Counted from the stretch's first letter, positions 44,352-53,212 are shown. The stretch: 64,000 nucleotides of DNA from Sphingobium chungbukense (GCF_001005725.1 NZ_LBIC01000001.1:1018501-1082500), one strand, 5' to 3'. The notes: generated from the letters alone by a model not told the origin. Translations and numbers: made by a program.

Positions 44352-45478
44352 CCGTCTCCATCACCAGCGCTTTCGACAGCGGCAATATTCGCCTTGTTTC
44401 CCTGAACGATAGTCCGGCTGGCGTCCGCGCCGAGCTGGAGATCATCAAGGACCGGCAGAGTGACTTCTACCAATGGTTCCACTTCCGCGTGGCAGGCGTC
44501 GCCGGGCGGGAAGTCGAACTGGCGATCACCAATTGCGGCGCGTCGGCCTATCCCGATGGCTGGCCAGGCTATCAGGCAAGGGTGAGCGAGGATCGGGAAA
44601 ACTGGCTGCTGGCGGACACCAGCTATGCCGACGGGACGCTGACGATTCGCATGGCGCCGGACGCCAATGCGGTGTGGCTCGCCTATTTCGCGCCCTATTC
44701 GATGGAACGGCACCATGATCTGGTCGCCTGGGCGGCGTGCCAGCCCGGGGTGGAGCATCGCGAACTGGGGCTGACGCTCGACAGGCAGCCGCTCGACCTG
44801 CTGGTGGTGGGCGATGGGCCGAAGAAGGTCTGGCTCTATGCCCGCCAGCATCCGGGCGAGAGCATGGCCGAGTGGTGGATGGAAGGGGCGCTGGAGCGGC
44901 TCTGCGATGAAGAAGATGCCGTGGCGCGGCTGCTGCGGAAGAGGGCGACCTTCCACATCGTGCCCAACATGAATCCCGACGGCAGCCGGCGCGGGCATTT
45001 GCGCACGAACGCGGTGGGGATCAACCTCAACCGCGAATGGCATGAGCCGTCGATGGAAAAGAGCCCGGAAGTGTTTCTGGTTCGCGCGGCGATGGACGAG
45101 ACGGGCGTGGATTTCGCCATGGACGTGCACGGCGATGAGGCGATCGCGGCCGTGTTCCTGGCCGGGTTCGAGGGAATTCCCTCGATCACCGAACGGCAAT
45201 TGACCTTGTACCACCGTTACCGGGAAACGCTGGCCGCGCGGACGCCGGATTTCCAGACGAGGAAGGGTTATCCCACCGCGCCGGCGGGCAAGGCGAACCT
45301 GTCCATGTCCACCAACCAATTGGCCGAGCGCTTCGGCGCGGTGGCGATGACGCTGGAAATGCCGTTCAAGGACAATGACGACTTGCCCGATGCCGATTTC
45401 GGCTGGTCGCCCGCCCGCTCGATTCAGCTTGCCAAGGATTGCCTGGGCGTGCTGGCGGAGATGATCGGGGAAATCTGA
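44348..45478 (+). CDS. M14 family zinc carboxypeptidase, cytosolic carboxypeptidase-like
   Basis: A 376-residue peptidase of the AGBL/CCP branch of family M14. An N-terminal beta-sandwich (1-130) typical of CCPs precedes the catalytic domain. ARQHPGESMAEWW gives the His and Glu zinc ligands, DVHGDE the second His, NMNPDGSRRGHLRTNAVGINLNREW the substrate arginine region, and MTLEMPF the catalytic Glu. Eukaryotic CCPs remove glutamates from tubulin tails; the bacterial substrate is unknown. No signal peptide. Confidence 0.9.
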   Translation: MTVSITSAFDSGNIRLVSLNDSPAGVRAELEIIKDRQSDFYQWFHFRVAGVAGREVELAITNCGASAYPDGWPGYQARVSEDRENWLLADTSYADGTLTIRMAPDANAVWLAYFAPYSMERHHDLVAWAACQPGVEHRELGLTLDRQPLDLLVVGDGPKKVWLYARQHPGESMAEWWMEGALERLCDEEDAVARLLRKRATFHIVPNMNPDGSRRGHLRTNAVGINLNREWHEPSMEKSPEVFLVRAAMDETGVDFAMDVHGDEAIAAVFLAGFEGIPSITERQLTLYHRYRETLAARTPDFQTRKGYPTAPAGKANLSMSTNQLAERFGAVAMTLEMPFKDNDDLPDADFGWSPARSIQLAKDCLGVLAEMIGEI

Positions 45479-45739
45479 TCCCCTGGATTGGGTGGACAAG
45501 GTGATGCGTGGGAGAGAGGGAAAAGCGCGGCTTTCGTGCGATGTTCCTACGCATGTGGATCACGCTTTCAGATGCCCGGGTCCGTAGGCCGGTGGCAGAT
45601 GGTTGGGGGTAGCGGGAAATCGTGGCTGCCATGGGTGGGCTCTCGCCATTCCCCTTTCGTCGCCCCGGACTTGATCCCGCCATGCAATTTCATCGCCTGC
45701 GGGGTGGTTTTCCCCCTGGGCTTTCCCTAATTGGATGAC
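45479..45739. other. Intergenic region before the J-protein gene
   Basis: No open frame of good codon use. It holds half of a family C REP-like unit (GTCGCCCCGGACTTGATCCC near 45660) and pyrimidine-rich sequence before the next start. No terminator with a T-run is evident after the carboxypeptidase gene. Confidence 0.5.
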
Positions 45740-46288
45740 ATGGCAAGAAGCAGCCGATCCAATGACTGGGGCTTTCCCCGCTGGCGCAGCTATGGCGCAT
45801 CGCGTGAGGCGCAACAGGTGCGCCTGTGCGATCGATATGGCTGCGACCGGCCGGGCGATTGTCCCGCGCCAAAATCGCCCAACAGCCGCGAGCGCTGGTA
45901 TTTCTGCACCGATCATGCGGCGGAGTATAACCGCAACTGGGATTATTTTCAGGGCCTCGACCAGGAGGAACGCGAGCAGCGCGAGCGCGCCGAGCGGCGT
46001 GATGCAGGTGGATATCAGAACAGCGCCTATCATGGTTGGGGCGGACCCGGCGACGGCAGCCGCTCGCGCGACGAGTTGCACGCGCTCCAGGCGCTGGAGT
46101 TGGAGGACGATGCCGATTTTGAGGCGGTGAAGAAAAGCTGGCGCCGTCTGGCAAAGGAATATCACCCCGACGTGAAGCCGGGCGACGCGCAGGCCGCTGT
46201 CCGGTTCCAGACGATCCAGGCCGCCTATGAAGTGTTGCGCGCGGCTGAGGAGCGGCGGACATGGAAGCCGCGGGAGCGCGCGGATTGA
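45740..46288 (+). CDS. J-domain protein with N-terminal cysteine cluster
   Basis: A 182-residue protein with its J domain at the C-terminus (about 117-170: LEDDADFEAVKKSWRRLAKE, HPD, QTIQAAYEVL), the reverse of DnaJ. The N-terminal part has cysteines in LCDRYGCDRPGDCPAP and WYFCTDHAAEYN that could bind zinc. I recall this arrangement as common in Sphingomonadales; it presumably recruits DnaK to a specific client. A TTG at 45731 is an alternative start. Confidence 0.85.
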   Translation: MARSSRSNDWGFPRWRSYGASREAQQVRLCDRYGCDRPGDCPAPKSPNSRERWYFCTDHAAEYNRNWDYFQGLDQEEREQRERAERRDAGGYQNSAYHGWGGPGDGSRSRDELHALQALELEDDADFEAVKKSWRRLAKEYHPDVKPGDAQAAVRFQTIQAAYEVLRAAEERRTWKPRERAD

Positions 46289-46620
46289 AGGATCTGGTCC
46301 GATCGAACTGGGATCATGCGGTGCTGGTATGCCGCAAATGTTCGAAGAAGCTGGATGGCGGTTTCGGCCGCGCGGGCGATGAGCGGCTGGCCAAGGCGCT
46401 GCGCCGATACCTCTCGCTGAAAAAGGGGCGCAAGGCTTTGGCAGGTATCGTCGAGGTGAACTGCCTTGGTGTCTGTCCCAAGGGCGCGGTGACCGTCGTC
46501 AATGGCGCACGGGCGCGCGACTGGCTGCTGGTGCGGCCGGGCACCGATCTGGAAGCGCTGGCCCAGGCGCTGGATCTGGCTCCGGCAACAGGAGAGTGCC
46601 GCTCTAACCCGCCTGCCTGA
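46261..46620 (+). CDS. (2Fe-2S) thioredoxin-like ferredoxin domain protein
   Basis: A 119-residue protein with VLVCRKCSKKLDGGFG and VNCLGVCPKGAV: a C-x2-C pair and a later C-x3-C pair, fitting the thioredoxin-like 2Fe-2S ferredoxin fold. A role in electron transfer or cluster carriage is inferred. ATG 46261 overlaps the J-protein gene by 28 bases; the TTG at 46285, overlapping the stop as TTGA and giving a start LKDLVRSNWDHA, is an attractive alternative. The end overlaps the convergent hemerythrin gene by 17 bases. Confidence 0.83.
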   Translation: MEAAGARGLKDLVRSNWDHAVLVCRKCSKKLDGGFGRAGDERLAKALRRYLSLKKGRKALAGIVEVNCLGVCPKGAVTVVNGARARDWLLVRPGTDLEALAQALDLAPATGECRSNPPA

Positions 46621-47041
46621 TCCGCGGCGTTTCCACCAGTCCGGCATCGGCGAGCAGCGGCATCAAAAGCCGTTCCTCCTTGTGCATCCGGTGCAGGATC
46701 CTATCCAGAACCTCCCGGCTTTCGCGGCAGAAGTCGCCCCATTCGCGCGCGATCCTGTCATCGCTCCAGCGGGCGATATAGGCCGAAAAGCTCTGGGCGA
46801 TCGGCGCCATCTCCATTTCCAGCCGCGCAGCCGTGTCGCGCAGCCGTTCGTGCGGCTGCCGCTGCATATTGGGGTAGAATATCCGGTCTTCCAGCGCCAG
46901 ATGCGCCATCAACTGGCGCGCGAACTGCCAACGGAGCGCGCCGAGCCTTTGCGGGCTGCTGTCGTCTGCAATAGCCTGGCGGAACCGGGCCAGAAGCGCC
47001 TCGATCTCGTCATGCTGCCTCTGCAATTCGTCGAGGTCCAT
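46604..47041 (-). CDS. Hemerythrin HHE domain protein
   Basis: A 145-residue four-helix protein with the hemerythrin-like metal ligands: H in QRQHDEIEALLARF, H and E in MAHLALEDRIFYP, and H in ILHRMHKEERLLMPLL. Such proteins bind a di-iron centre and sense or store oxygen or NO, or serve in iron-sulfur repair. It lies between a 2Fe-2S protein and iron superoxide dismutase, which fits a redox theme, but no common promoter links them. Confidence 0.87.
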   Translation of the reverse strand: MDLDELQRQHDEIEALLARFRQAIADDSSPQRLGALRWQFARQLMAHLALEDRIFYPNMQRQPHERLRDTAARLEMEMAPIAQSFSAYIARWSDDRIAREWGDFCRESREVLDRILHRMHKEERLLMPLLADAGLVETPRIRQAG

Positions 47042-47122
47042 ATACTGTTTCCCTCTCTCCCCGGCCATATGTTCCGATGGCCGGGTTAAGAAACAGTTGT
47101 ATCCTATTTCAAGGGCTCGGCT

Positions 47123-47158
47123 GGGGTGCCCATGATCGTTCCGATCGACGGGCACCCC
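47123..47158 (-). terminator. Terminator hairpin after sodB
   Basis: GGGGTGCCC/GGGCACCCC outer stem with an inner CGATC/GATCG stem, eight bases after the sodB stop on the minus strand. The T-run is poor, so termination strength is uncertain. Confidence 0.55.
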
Positions 47159-47166
47159 TTGAAGGA

Positions 47167-47781
47167 TCAGGCGGGCTGGTCCGCGCGGCTGACGCCCTGG
47201 CCGTCGAGATTCTGCGCGGCAAAGTCCCAGTTGATCGCTTCCTTGAGGACGCGGTCGGCATAGTTGGGACGGGCGTTGCGATAGTCGATATAATAGGCAT
47301 GTTCCCATACATCGAGGATCAGCAGCGGCGCGTGGCCTTCATGCGCGACCGGCGTGTCGGCGTCATGATAGCTGGTGACTTCGAGCTTGCCGTCCTTCAG
47401 GATCAGTGCGGCCCAGCCGCTGGCGAAATGGCCGACGGCTTCGGCCTTGAGCTTCTCTACCAGAGCGTCGACCGAACCGAAGGCTTCCTCGATCTTGGCG
47501 AGCAGGTCGCCGCTCGGCGCTGTCTTCGTGGGCGAAAGCGACTGCCAGTAGAATGTGTGGTTCCAGATCTGGCCGACCTGGTTGAACAGGCCGCCCTTGC
47601 TGGACTTGATCAGCTCGACCAGCGACTTGCCCTGGAGCGAGGCGTCGGCGGCGACCAGTTCATTGGCCTTCACGACATAGGCATTATGGTGCTTGCCATG
47701 GTGGAAATCGAAGGTTTCGGCGGTCAGAATGTCGCCAAATGCATCCTTGGCATAGGGCAGGTCGGGAAGAACAAAGGCCAT
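47167..47781 (-). CDS. sodB: Superoxide dismutase (Fe-type)
   Basis: Converts superoxide to oxygen and peroxide. The 204 residues carry the metal ligands His27 in DFHHGKHHNAYV, the His of QIWNHTFYWQSLSP, and Asp and His of LDVWEHAYYIDY. GLFNQVGQIWNH and the absence of Mn-type residues favour iron, but cambialistic use cannot be excluded. Cytoplasmic, no signal. A 170-bp region with a TTGCGA/TCGCAA palindrome lies upstream. Confidence 0.93.
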   Translation of the reverse strand: MAFVLPDLPYAKDAFGDILTAETFDFHHGKHHNAYVVKANELVAADASLQGKSLVELIKSSKGGLFNQVGQIWNHTFYWQSLSPTKTAPSGDLLAKIEEAFGSVDALVEKLKAEAVGHFASGWAALILKDGKLEVTSYHDADTPVAHEGHAPLLILDVWEHAYYIDYRNARPNYADRVLKEAINWDFAAQNLDGQGVSRADQPA

Positions 47782-47924
47782 GGCGGAACTCCTCGGGCTC
47801 GTTATGGATCGGCCGCGGAAACGGATGACGCGGCCGATTGGTTCAATGGTCCTGTCGGGGCGTGGACGCCTCCGCGCCCTTCCCATATGCGCCCCAAAGC
47901 GCCAAGGAAACAGATATGTGCCTA

Positions 47925-47941
47925 TTGCGAAACGATCGCAA
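47925..47941. promoter_or_regulatory. Palindrome between yciB and sodB
   Basis: TTGCGA and TCGCAA flank a five-base centre, about 145 bases before the sodB start and 14 bases beyond the yciB stop. It may be an operator for an oxidative-stress or iron regulator; none is encoded nearby. Confidence 0.35.
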
Positions 47942-47954
47942 GAATGGGACGAAT

Positions 47955-48605
47955 TCAACCTTGCGGTGGCGTCGTTTCGCCGATTTCCTCGCTATCGAGT
48001 TTCTCGCCGAGGTCGAGGCCATGGCGCATCAGCATCGGGATATTGGCGGCGGCGAAGACGATCGACACGATGGTGACGCCCCACACCTTGACCGCGAGCC
48101 AGCTATCGAACGTCATGGTCCGGCGCATCACTTCATTGGCGAGCGCCATGGCGATGAAGAAAAAGGCCCAGTTGCGCGACAGCTTGCGCCAGCCGGCTTC
48201 GGTAAGGCCGTCATAGGCGGCCTGAAGCAGATATTTGAGCAGCGGCTTGCCCCGCATCAGACCCGCGAACAGCATCAGCGCGAAGAAGCTGTAGATGATG
48301 GTCGGCTTCAACTGGATGAAGCTCTGGTCGCGGAAATAGATGGTGAGGCCGCCGAAGAAGAGGATCAGCATGGCCGACAGCCAGAGCATCGGCGACACGC
48401 GGCCGAGCTTCACCTTCGACACGATGACGGCGATGATGATCGCGACCATGAAGGCGGCGGTGCCCAGCATCATGGCGGTGATCGGATTGCCCGGTCCCCA
48501 TATCCAGCCGGCGCCCTTATAGCTCAGGAAGAAGACAAGGAGCGGGCCGAAGTCCAGGGCGAGGCTGAGATTGCCGTTGTGCTTGGGTTTCTTGGCGTCA
48601 GCCAT
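47955..48605 (-). CDS. yciB: Inner membrane-spanning protein YciB (septation protein A family)
   Basis: A 216-residue membrane protein of the YciB/IspZ family, with five or more hydrophobic segments. LALDFGPLLVFFLSY at the N-terminus, ILFFGGLTIYFRDQSFIQLKPT and WAFFFIAMALANEVMRR are the conserved blocks. In E. coli YciB interacts with envelope and division proteins; the exact role is not settled. It lies 105 bp downstream of ftsY, separated by a repeat. Confidence 0.92.
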   Translation of the reverse strand: MADAKKPKHNGNLSLALDFGPLLVFFLSYKGAGWIWGPGNPITAMMLGTAAFMVAIIIAVIVSKVKLGRVSPMLWLSAMLILFFGGLTIYFRDQSFIQLKPTIIYSFFALMLFAGLMRGKPLLKYLLQAAYDGLTEAGWRKLSRNWAFFFIAMALANEVMRRTMTFDSWLAVKVWGVTIVSIVFAAANIPMLMRHGLDLGEKLDSEEIGETTPPQG

Positions 48606-48615
48606 CTGCTTGCTC

Positions 48616-48698
48616 CATCATCCCGGCGGAAGCGGGGATATCCTGCGGTCGGGTGGTGCCGTTGAGCCCCGAGATTCCAGCTATTGCTGGCATGACGA
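48616..48698. repeat. Degenerate REP-like pair, family A
   Basis: CATCATCCCGGCGGAAGCGG at the left and an inverted partner near 48671-48698 (GAGATTCCAGC through TGGCATGACGA). The layout matches the element at 20330-20408 but the arms are less perfect. It lies between ftsY and yciB. Confidence 0.6.
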
Positions 48699-48709
48699 AG
48701 GAGGAGTGA

Positions 48710-49648
48710 TCACCGCGCATAGGCCGTCCCAGCGATCGCCCGCGCCATGTCGCCCGGATCGAAGGGGCGCAGGTCCTCGATCTTCTCGCCCACGCCGATG
48801 GCATGGATGGGCAGGCGATATTTCTCCGCCGCCGCGACCAGCACGCCGCCGCGCGCCGTGCCGTCGAGCTTGGTCATGACCAGGCCGGTCACCTGCGCGA
48901 CTTCCTTGAAAACCTCGATCTGGCTCAGCGCATTCTGGCCCGTGGTGGCGTCCAGCACCAGGACGACGTCATGCGGCGCCGCCGGGTTCAACCGGCCCAG
49001 CACGCGCCGGATCTTCGCCAGTTCATCCATCAGCTCGGTCTTGTTCTGAAGGCGCCCGGCGGTATCCACGATCAGCACGTCGATGCCTGTTGCCGTGGCT
49101 TGTTTCACCGCGTCGAAGACGATGCCAGCCGCGTCGCCGCCTTCCCTGCCCGCGACGATGGGAATGCCGAGGCGCTCGGCCCAGACCTTGAGCTGGCCGA
49201 TGGCAGCGGCGCGGAATGTGTCGCCCGCCGCCAGCATCACGCCATAATCCTGTTCGAGGAAGAGGTTGGCGAGCTTGGCGATGGTGGTGGTCTTGCCGGA
49301 GCCGTTGACCCCGATGACGAGAATCACCTGCGGGCGCGGGAAGGCCTCTATCTCCAGCGGGCGGGCGACCGGGGCGAGCGTCTTCTCGATCTCCTCCGCG
49401 ATGATCTCGCGCAGATATTCTTCCGTGAGTTCGCGATTATAGCGGCCCTCCGACAGGCGGTCGCGCACGCGGGCGGCCATGGCGGGGCCAAGGTCGCTGA
49501 CGATCAGCGCTTCCTCGATCTCGTCCAGGGTCTGTTCGTCGAGAGCGGCCTTGGTGAAGAGGCCGGTCAGATTCTCGCCGAGCTTGTCGGAAGTGCGCTT
49601 GAGGCCGCCGAAGAGGCGATCGCGCCAGCTTGTGCCGGGTTCAGTCAT
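48710..49648 (-). CDS. ftsY: Signal recognition particle receptor FtsY
   Basis: SRP receptor GTPase that docks ribosome-SRP complexes at the membrane, 312 residues, so without the long acidic A domain of E. coli. The N domain spans 1-105; GVNGSGKT at 113-120 is G1; DTFRAAA, DTAGRLQ and TKLDGTARGG are further G motifs. It overlaps mtaB by four bases. Its partner ffh lies 4.6 kb away on the other strand. Confidence 0.96.
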   Translation of the reverse strand: MTEPGTSWRDRLFGGLKRTSDKLGENLTGLFTKAALDEQTLDEIEEALIVSDLGPAMAARVRDRLSEGRYNRELTEEYLREIIAEEIEKTLAPVARPLEIEAFPRPQVILVIGVNGSGKTTTIAKLANLFLEQDYGVMLAAGDTFRAAAIGQLKVWAERLGIPIVAGREGGDAAGIVFDAVKQATATGIDVLIVDTAGRLQNKTELMDELAKIRRVLGRLNPAAPHDVVLVLDATTGQNALSQIEVFKEVAQVTGLVMTKLDGTARGGVLVAAAEKYRLPIHAIGVGEKIEDLRPFDPGDMARAIAGTAYAR

Positions 49649-50904
49649 TGCTGCGCCTCTTGCGCGATCAGCGCGCCATTCTCAAGGCCCGTGATGGTCG
49701 CGCGGACGATGGAGGAGGGGGATTGCGGCCGGGGGAATCGCACCGGGGCGAAATTTTCGGCATGACCCGAAAGCCCGTCGCGCTCCACCAGCACGGATTG
49801 GGTCGAGCCGATCAGGCTCATCAGCCAGTTCCGGCGCTGCGCTTCGCAGGCGGCGCGGAGGCGCGCGGCGCGGGCCTTGATGGCGGCGCGGTCGACCTGC
49901 GGCATCCGGGCGGCGGGGGTGCCGGTGCGCGGCGAGTAGGGGAAGATATGACCGTGGACGATGCCGCATTCCTCCACCAGCCTGAGGCTGTTTTGGAACA
50001 TCGCTTCGTCCTCGGTCGGGAATCCGGCGATGATGTCGGCACCGATGCTGATGTCGGGGCGGGCGGTTTTCAGCCTTTCCACGATGCGGATCGCTTCTGC
50101 GCGGCTGTGGCGGCGCTTCATGCGCTTGAGGATCATGTCGTCGCCCGCCTGGAGCGAGAGGTGAAGGTGCGGCATCATACGGGGTTCGTGGGCGATGATG
50201 TCAAACAAGCGCTCGTCAATCTCTACGCTGTCGAGCGAGGAGAGGCGCAGGCGGGGAAGCTCTGGCACGCCCTTCAGCAGGCGTTCGATCAGCAGGCCGA
50301 GCGAGGGCGCGCCGGGCAGGTCGGGGCCGTAGCTGGTGACGTCCACGCCGGTCAGGACGATTTCCCTGTAGCCCGCATCGACCAGTTCGCGGGCTTTTTC
50401 GATCACCGCACCGGCGGGGGCGGAGCGGCTGTTCCCCCGGCCATAGGGGATGATGCAGAAGGTGCAGCGATGGTCGCAGCCATTCTGCACCTCCAGGAAG
50501 GCGCGGGCATGTTCGGCGAAGGCGCTGGCCATGTGCGGCGCGGTTTCGCGGACCGACATGATGTCGGAGACTTTGATCTGGGCACCCGCTCCGTTCGAAA
50601 CGAACGGGCGGTAGTGAGTCGGGTCCATCTTTTCCCGATTACCGATCACCGCGTCGACTTCGGCCATTTGGGCGAAGGTTCCCGGCTCGGTCTGCGCGGC
50701 GCAGCCTGTCACCATGATCCGCGCATCGGGCCGGTCCCGGCGGGCGCGGCGGATCGCTTGCCGTGTCTGGCGCACGGCTTCGGCCGTCACCGCGCAGCTG
50801 TTGACGACGATCAGATCATCCTGCCCGCCCGCCATTTCGCGAATCGCCTCGCTCTCGGCGATGTTGAGGCGGCAGCCGAGCGTGATGATCTGGGCCCCGC
50901 TCAT
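49645..50904 (-). CDS. mtaB: tRNA t6A37 methylthiotransferase MtaB
   Basis: Radical SAM enzyme adding a methylthio group to t6A37 of ANN-decoding tRNAs. The 419 residues have the N-terminal UPF0004 domain (TLGCRLN, VVNSCAVTAEA, TGCAAQ) with three cluster cysteines, the radical SAM motif CDHRCTFC followed by IIPYGRG, and a TRAM-like C-terminus. TLGCRLN and CAVTAEA favour MtaB over MiaB. ATG 50904 is two bases from dapF and the end overlaps ftsY. Confidence 0.92.
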   Translation of the reverse strand: MSGAQIITLGCRLNIAESEAIREMAGGQDDLIVVNSCAVTAEAVRQTRQAIRRARRDRPDARIMVTGCAAQTEPGTFAQMAEVDAVIGNREKMDPTHYRPFVSNGAGAQIKVSDIMSVRETAPHMASAFAEHARAFLEVQNGCDHRCTFCIIPYGRGNSRSAPAGAVIEKARELVDAGYREIVLTGVDVTSYGPDLPGAPSLGLLIERLLKGVPELPRLRLSSLDSVEIDERLFDIIAHEPRMMPHLHLSLQAGDDMILKRMKRRHSRAEAIRIVERLKTARPDISIGADIIAGFPTEDEAMFQNSLRLVEECGIVHGHIFPYSPRTGTPAARMPQVDRAAIKARAARLRAACEAQRRNWLMSLIGSTQSVLVERDGLSGHAENFAPVRFPRPQSPSSIVRATITGLENGALIAQEAQQ

Positions 50905-50905
50905 G

Positions 50906-51706
50906 TCAGAAGCGCGCCCAGTCAGCCTCGCCGTCGAAGACATGGGTGGCGGGGCCGGTCATCATGATATGCCCGCCCGGCGCCCAGTCGATCACCAGAT
51001 CGCCACCCGGCAGGCTGACCGTCGTGGGGCCGCTTACCAGCTTGCGCCGTACCGCCGCCACCGCGGTCGCGCAGGCGCCGGTGCCGCAGGCGCGGGTCAG
51101 GCCGGCGCCGCGTTCCCAGACGACCAGGCGAATGTGATTCTCGCCGATGATCTGTGCGAAGTTCACGTTCACGCGGGCGGGGAAGAGCGGATCATGCTCG
51201 ATCAGCGGGCCCAGACGGTCGAAGTTCACACCGTCCAGATCGTCCACGAAGAAGATCACATGGGGATTGCCGACATTGACCGCCACCGGGGCGGGGAGCT
51301 CTTCCCAGCTTACCGGCATGGTCAGCGTGTCCATGGCGTAGGAGAGGGGGATTGCGTCCCATTCGAGGCGCGGCTCGCCCATGTCGACGCTGGCGCCGCC
51401 ATCGACGGTCTTTGCGTCCAGCAGGCCCGCCTTCGTTTCGATCAGCACGTCCCGGCCGACGAACAGGGGCACGCAGCGGGTCGCGTTGCCGCAGGCCTCC
51501 ACCTCGCTGCCGTCGCTGTTGAAGATGCGCATCGACACGTCGGCGCGGTCGGAATTTCCTATCAGGATGAGCTGGTCGCAGCCGATCCCGGCATGGCGGT
51601 CGGCTATGGCCATGGCGCGCGTCGCCGTCATGTCGAGCGCGGTCTCCCGCGCGTCGATCACCACGAAGTCGTTGCCCAATCCATGCATTTTCGAAAAACG
51701 GCCCAT
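50906..51706 (-). CDS. dapF: Diaminopimelate epimerase
   Basis: Cofactor-free epimerase turning LL- into meso-diaminopimelate for lysine and peptidoglycan. The 266 residues have FSKMHGLGNDFVVID at the N-terminus and the two active-site cysteines in EACGNATRC and RACGTGACATA. An ATG four codons earlier (51718) is equally possible; neither has a clear ribosome-binding site. First gene of the dapF-mtaB-ftsY run. Confidence 0.95.
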   Translation of the reverse strand: MGRFSKMHGLGNDFVVIDARETALDMTATRAMAIADRHAGIGCDQLILIGNSDRADVSMRIFNSDGSEVEACGNATRCVPLFVGRDVLIETKAGLLDAKTVDGGASVDMGEPRLEWDAIPLSYAMDTLTMPVSWEELPAPVAVNVGNPHVIFFVDDLDGVNFDRLGPLIEHDPLFPARVNVNFAQIIGENHIRLVVWERGAGLTRACGTGACATAVAAVRRKLVSGPTTVSLPGGDLVIDWAPGGHIMMTGPATHVFDGEADWARF

Positions 51707-51746
51707 AGTGCGGCGCATGTAGGGCTTGTGAGACGAAAAGGCCACC

Positions 51747-53147
51747 CTAAGCGGCGCTCAAGGATGCGCGCTTGCGTCCATAGAGGAAATAGACGGCCAG
51801 GCCGATGGCGTTCCAGATCAGGCAGGCGAGGATGGTCTTCATCGGCAGGCTGATGAACAGATAGGCGCAGCCGCCGATGGCGCCAAGGCCGACCAGCCAT
51901 CCGGCGGGGGTGCGGAAGGGACGTTTCATGGCGGGCCTGCGGCGGCGCAGGATGAGGAGGCAGGCGCCGACGGCGGTGAAGGCGATCAGCGTGCCCGCAT
52001 TGGCGAGCGCGGCGATCTCGTCGATGGGCAGGACGCCTGCGATGATCGCGACCAATATGGCGGTGACGGCGGTGATCCGGGCGGGGGTGCCGCGTTTCGA
52101 GATTTGGGCCAGCCTTTGCGGCAGGAAACCGTCGCGGGCCATGACGAGGAAGATGCGGCTCTGGCCGTAGAGGAAGCCGAGCAGCACCGTCGGCAGGGCG
52201 ATCACCGCCGCGATGGCGACGATTCGCGCCACCTGTCCCTGGCCCATTTCGCGCAGGATCAGCGCGAGCGGCTCCGGGCTGTCGGCAAAGCGGGTGAAGG
52301 GCATGGCGCCGACCGCCGCCGCCGCTACCAGCACATAGATGAGTGTGCAGACGATCAGCGATCCGACGATGGCGATGGCGAGGTCCCGATCGGGGTTCTT
52401 CGCCTCTTCCGCCGCCGTGGAGATGGCGTCGAAGCCGTAGAAGGCAAAGAAGATGATCGCCGCCGCCGCCATGACGCCGCGCTCGACTCCATCGGGGCCC
52501 ATCGACTTGGCGAAGCCGAAGGGCATGAAGGGGTGGAGATTCTGTGCGTCGAAGGCAGGAAGGGCGATGGCGACGAACAGGCTCAAGGTCGCGATCTTGA
52601 TGAGCACGAGCAGGCTGTTCAGCCGCGCGCTTTCATGGGTGCCCAGCATCAGCAGCCCGGCGACCACGGCGATGATGAAGATGGCGGGCAGGTTGACGAG
52701 GCCGCCCAGTTCCGGCCCCCTCGTCAGCAGGTCTGGGAAGCCCACCGAGGTCAGCAAAGGCGCGGCATAGCCGGACCAGCCCACCGCCACGGTCGACACC
52801 ACCAGCGAATATTCGAGGATCAGGCTCCATCCGACGATCCAGGCGATGCCCTCGCCCAGCACGACATAGCTGTAGCTATAGGCGCTCCCGGCGGCGGGCA
52901 TCATGGTCGAGAGTTCGGCATAGGCCAGCGCCGCGCAGGCGCAGATGGCCCCTGCAATGGCGAAGGACAGCAGTACCGCAGGGCCGGCCCGGTCCGCGCC
53001 CACGCCGATCAGCGTCAATATGCCGGTGCCGACGATCGCGCCCACGCCCAGCGCCAGCAGGTGCGGCCAGGACAAGGTGCGCGCCAGCCTGTGCCCTTCA
53101 TGGGCGGGCATCATCGCCTCCATCGGCTTGCGGCGCGTCCAGCTCAT
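51747..53147 (-). CDS. Amino acid permease (APC family, CAT-like)
   Basis: A 466-residue inner-membrane permease with about twelve hydrophobic segments. LGVGAIVGTGILTLIGV near the N-terminus is the APC substrate motif; FFAFYGFDAISTAAEEAKNPDRDLAIAI is the hallmark of the cationic amino acid transporter/YfnA group. Substrate not certain. AAAAGGGG precedes the ATG. It lies upstream of dapF but separated by a 28-40 bp gap. Confidence 0.88.
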   Translation of the reverse strand: MSWTRRKPMEAMMPAHEGHRLARTLSWPHLLALGVGAIVGTGILTLIGVGADRAGPAVLLSFAIAGAICACAALAYAELSTMMPAAGSAYSYSYVVLGEGIAWIVGWSLILEYSLVVSTVAVGWSGYAAPLLTSVGFPDLLTRGPELGGLVNLPAIFIIAVVAGLLMLGTHESARLNSLLVLIKIATLSLFVAIALPAFDAQNLHPFMPFGFAKSMGPDGVERGVMAAAAIIFFAFYGFDAISTAAEEAKNPDRDLAIAIVGSLIVCTLIYVLVAAAAVGAMPFTRFADSPEPLALILREMGQGQVARIVAIAAVIALPTVLLGFLYGQSRIFLVMARDGFLPQRLAQISKRGTPARITAVTAILVAIIAGVLPIDEIAALANAGTLIAFTAVGACLLILRRRRPAMKRPFRTPAGWLVGLGAIGGCAYLFISLPMKTILACLIWNAIGLAVYFLYGRKRASLSAA

Positions 53148-53202
53148 GTCTTTTCCCCTTTTGCGGGCACCATGCCGTTGATGGCGCGGCTGGCAAGAAA
53201 AT

Positions 53203-53212
53203 TTTGTACAAA
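53203..53212. promoter_or_regulatory. TTTGTACAAA palindrome in a divergent promoter region
   Basis: A perfect 10-bp palindrome in an AT-rich patch within the 167 bp between the divergent permease and membrane-protein genes. It could be an operator; the short length leaves chance as a real possibility. Confidence 0.25.
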
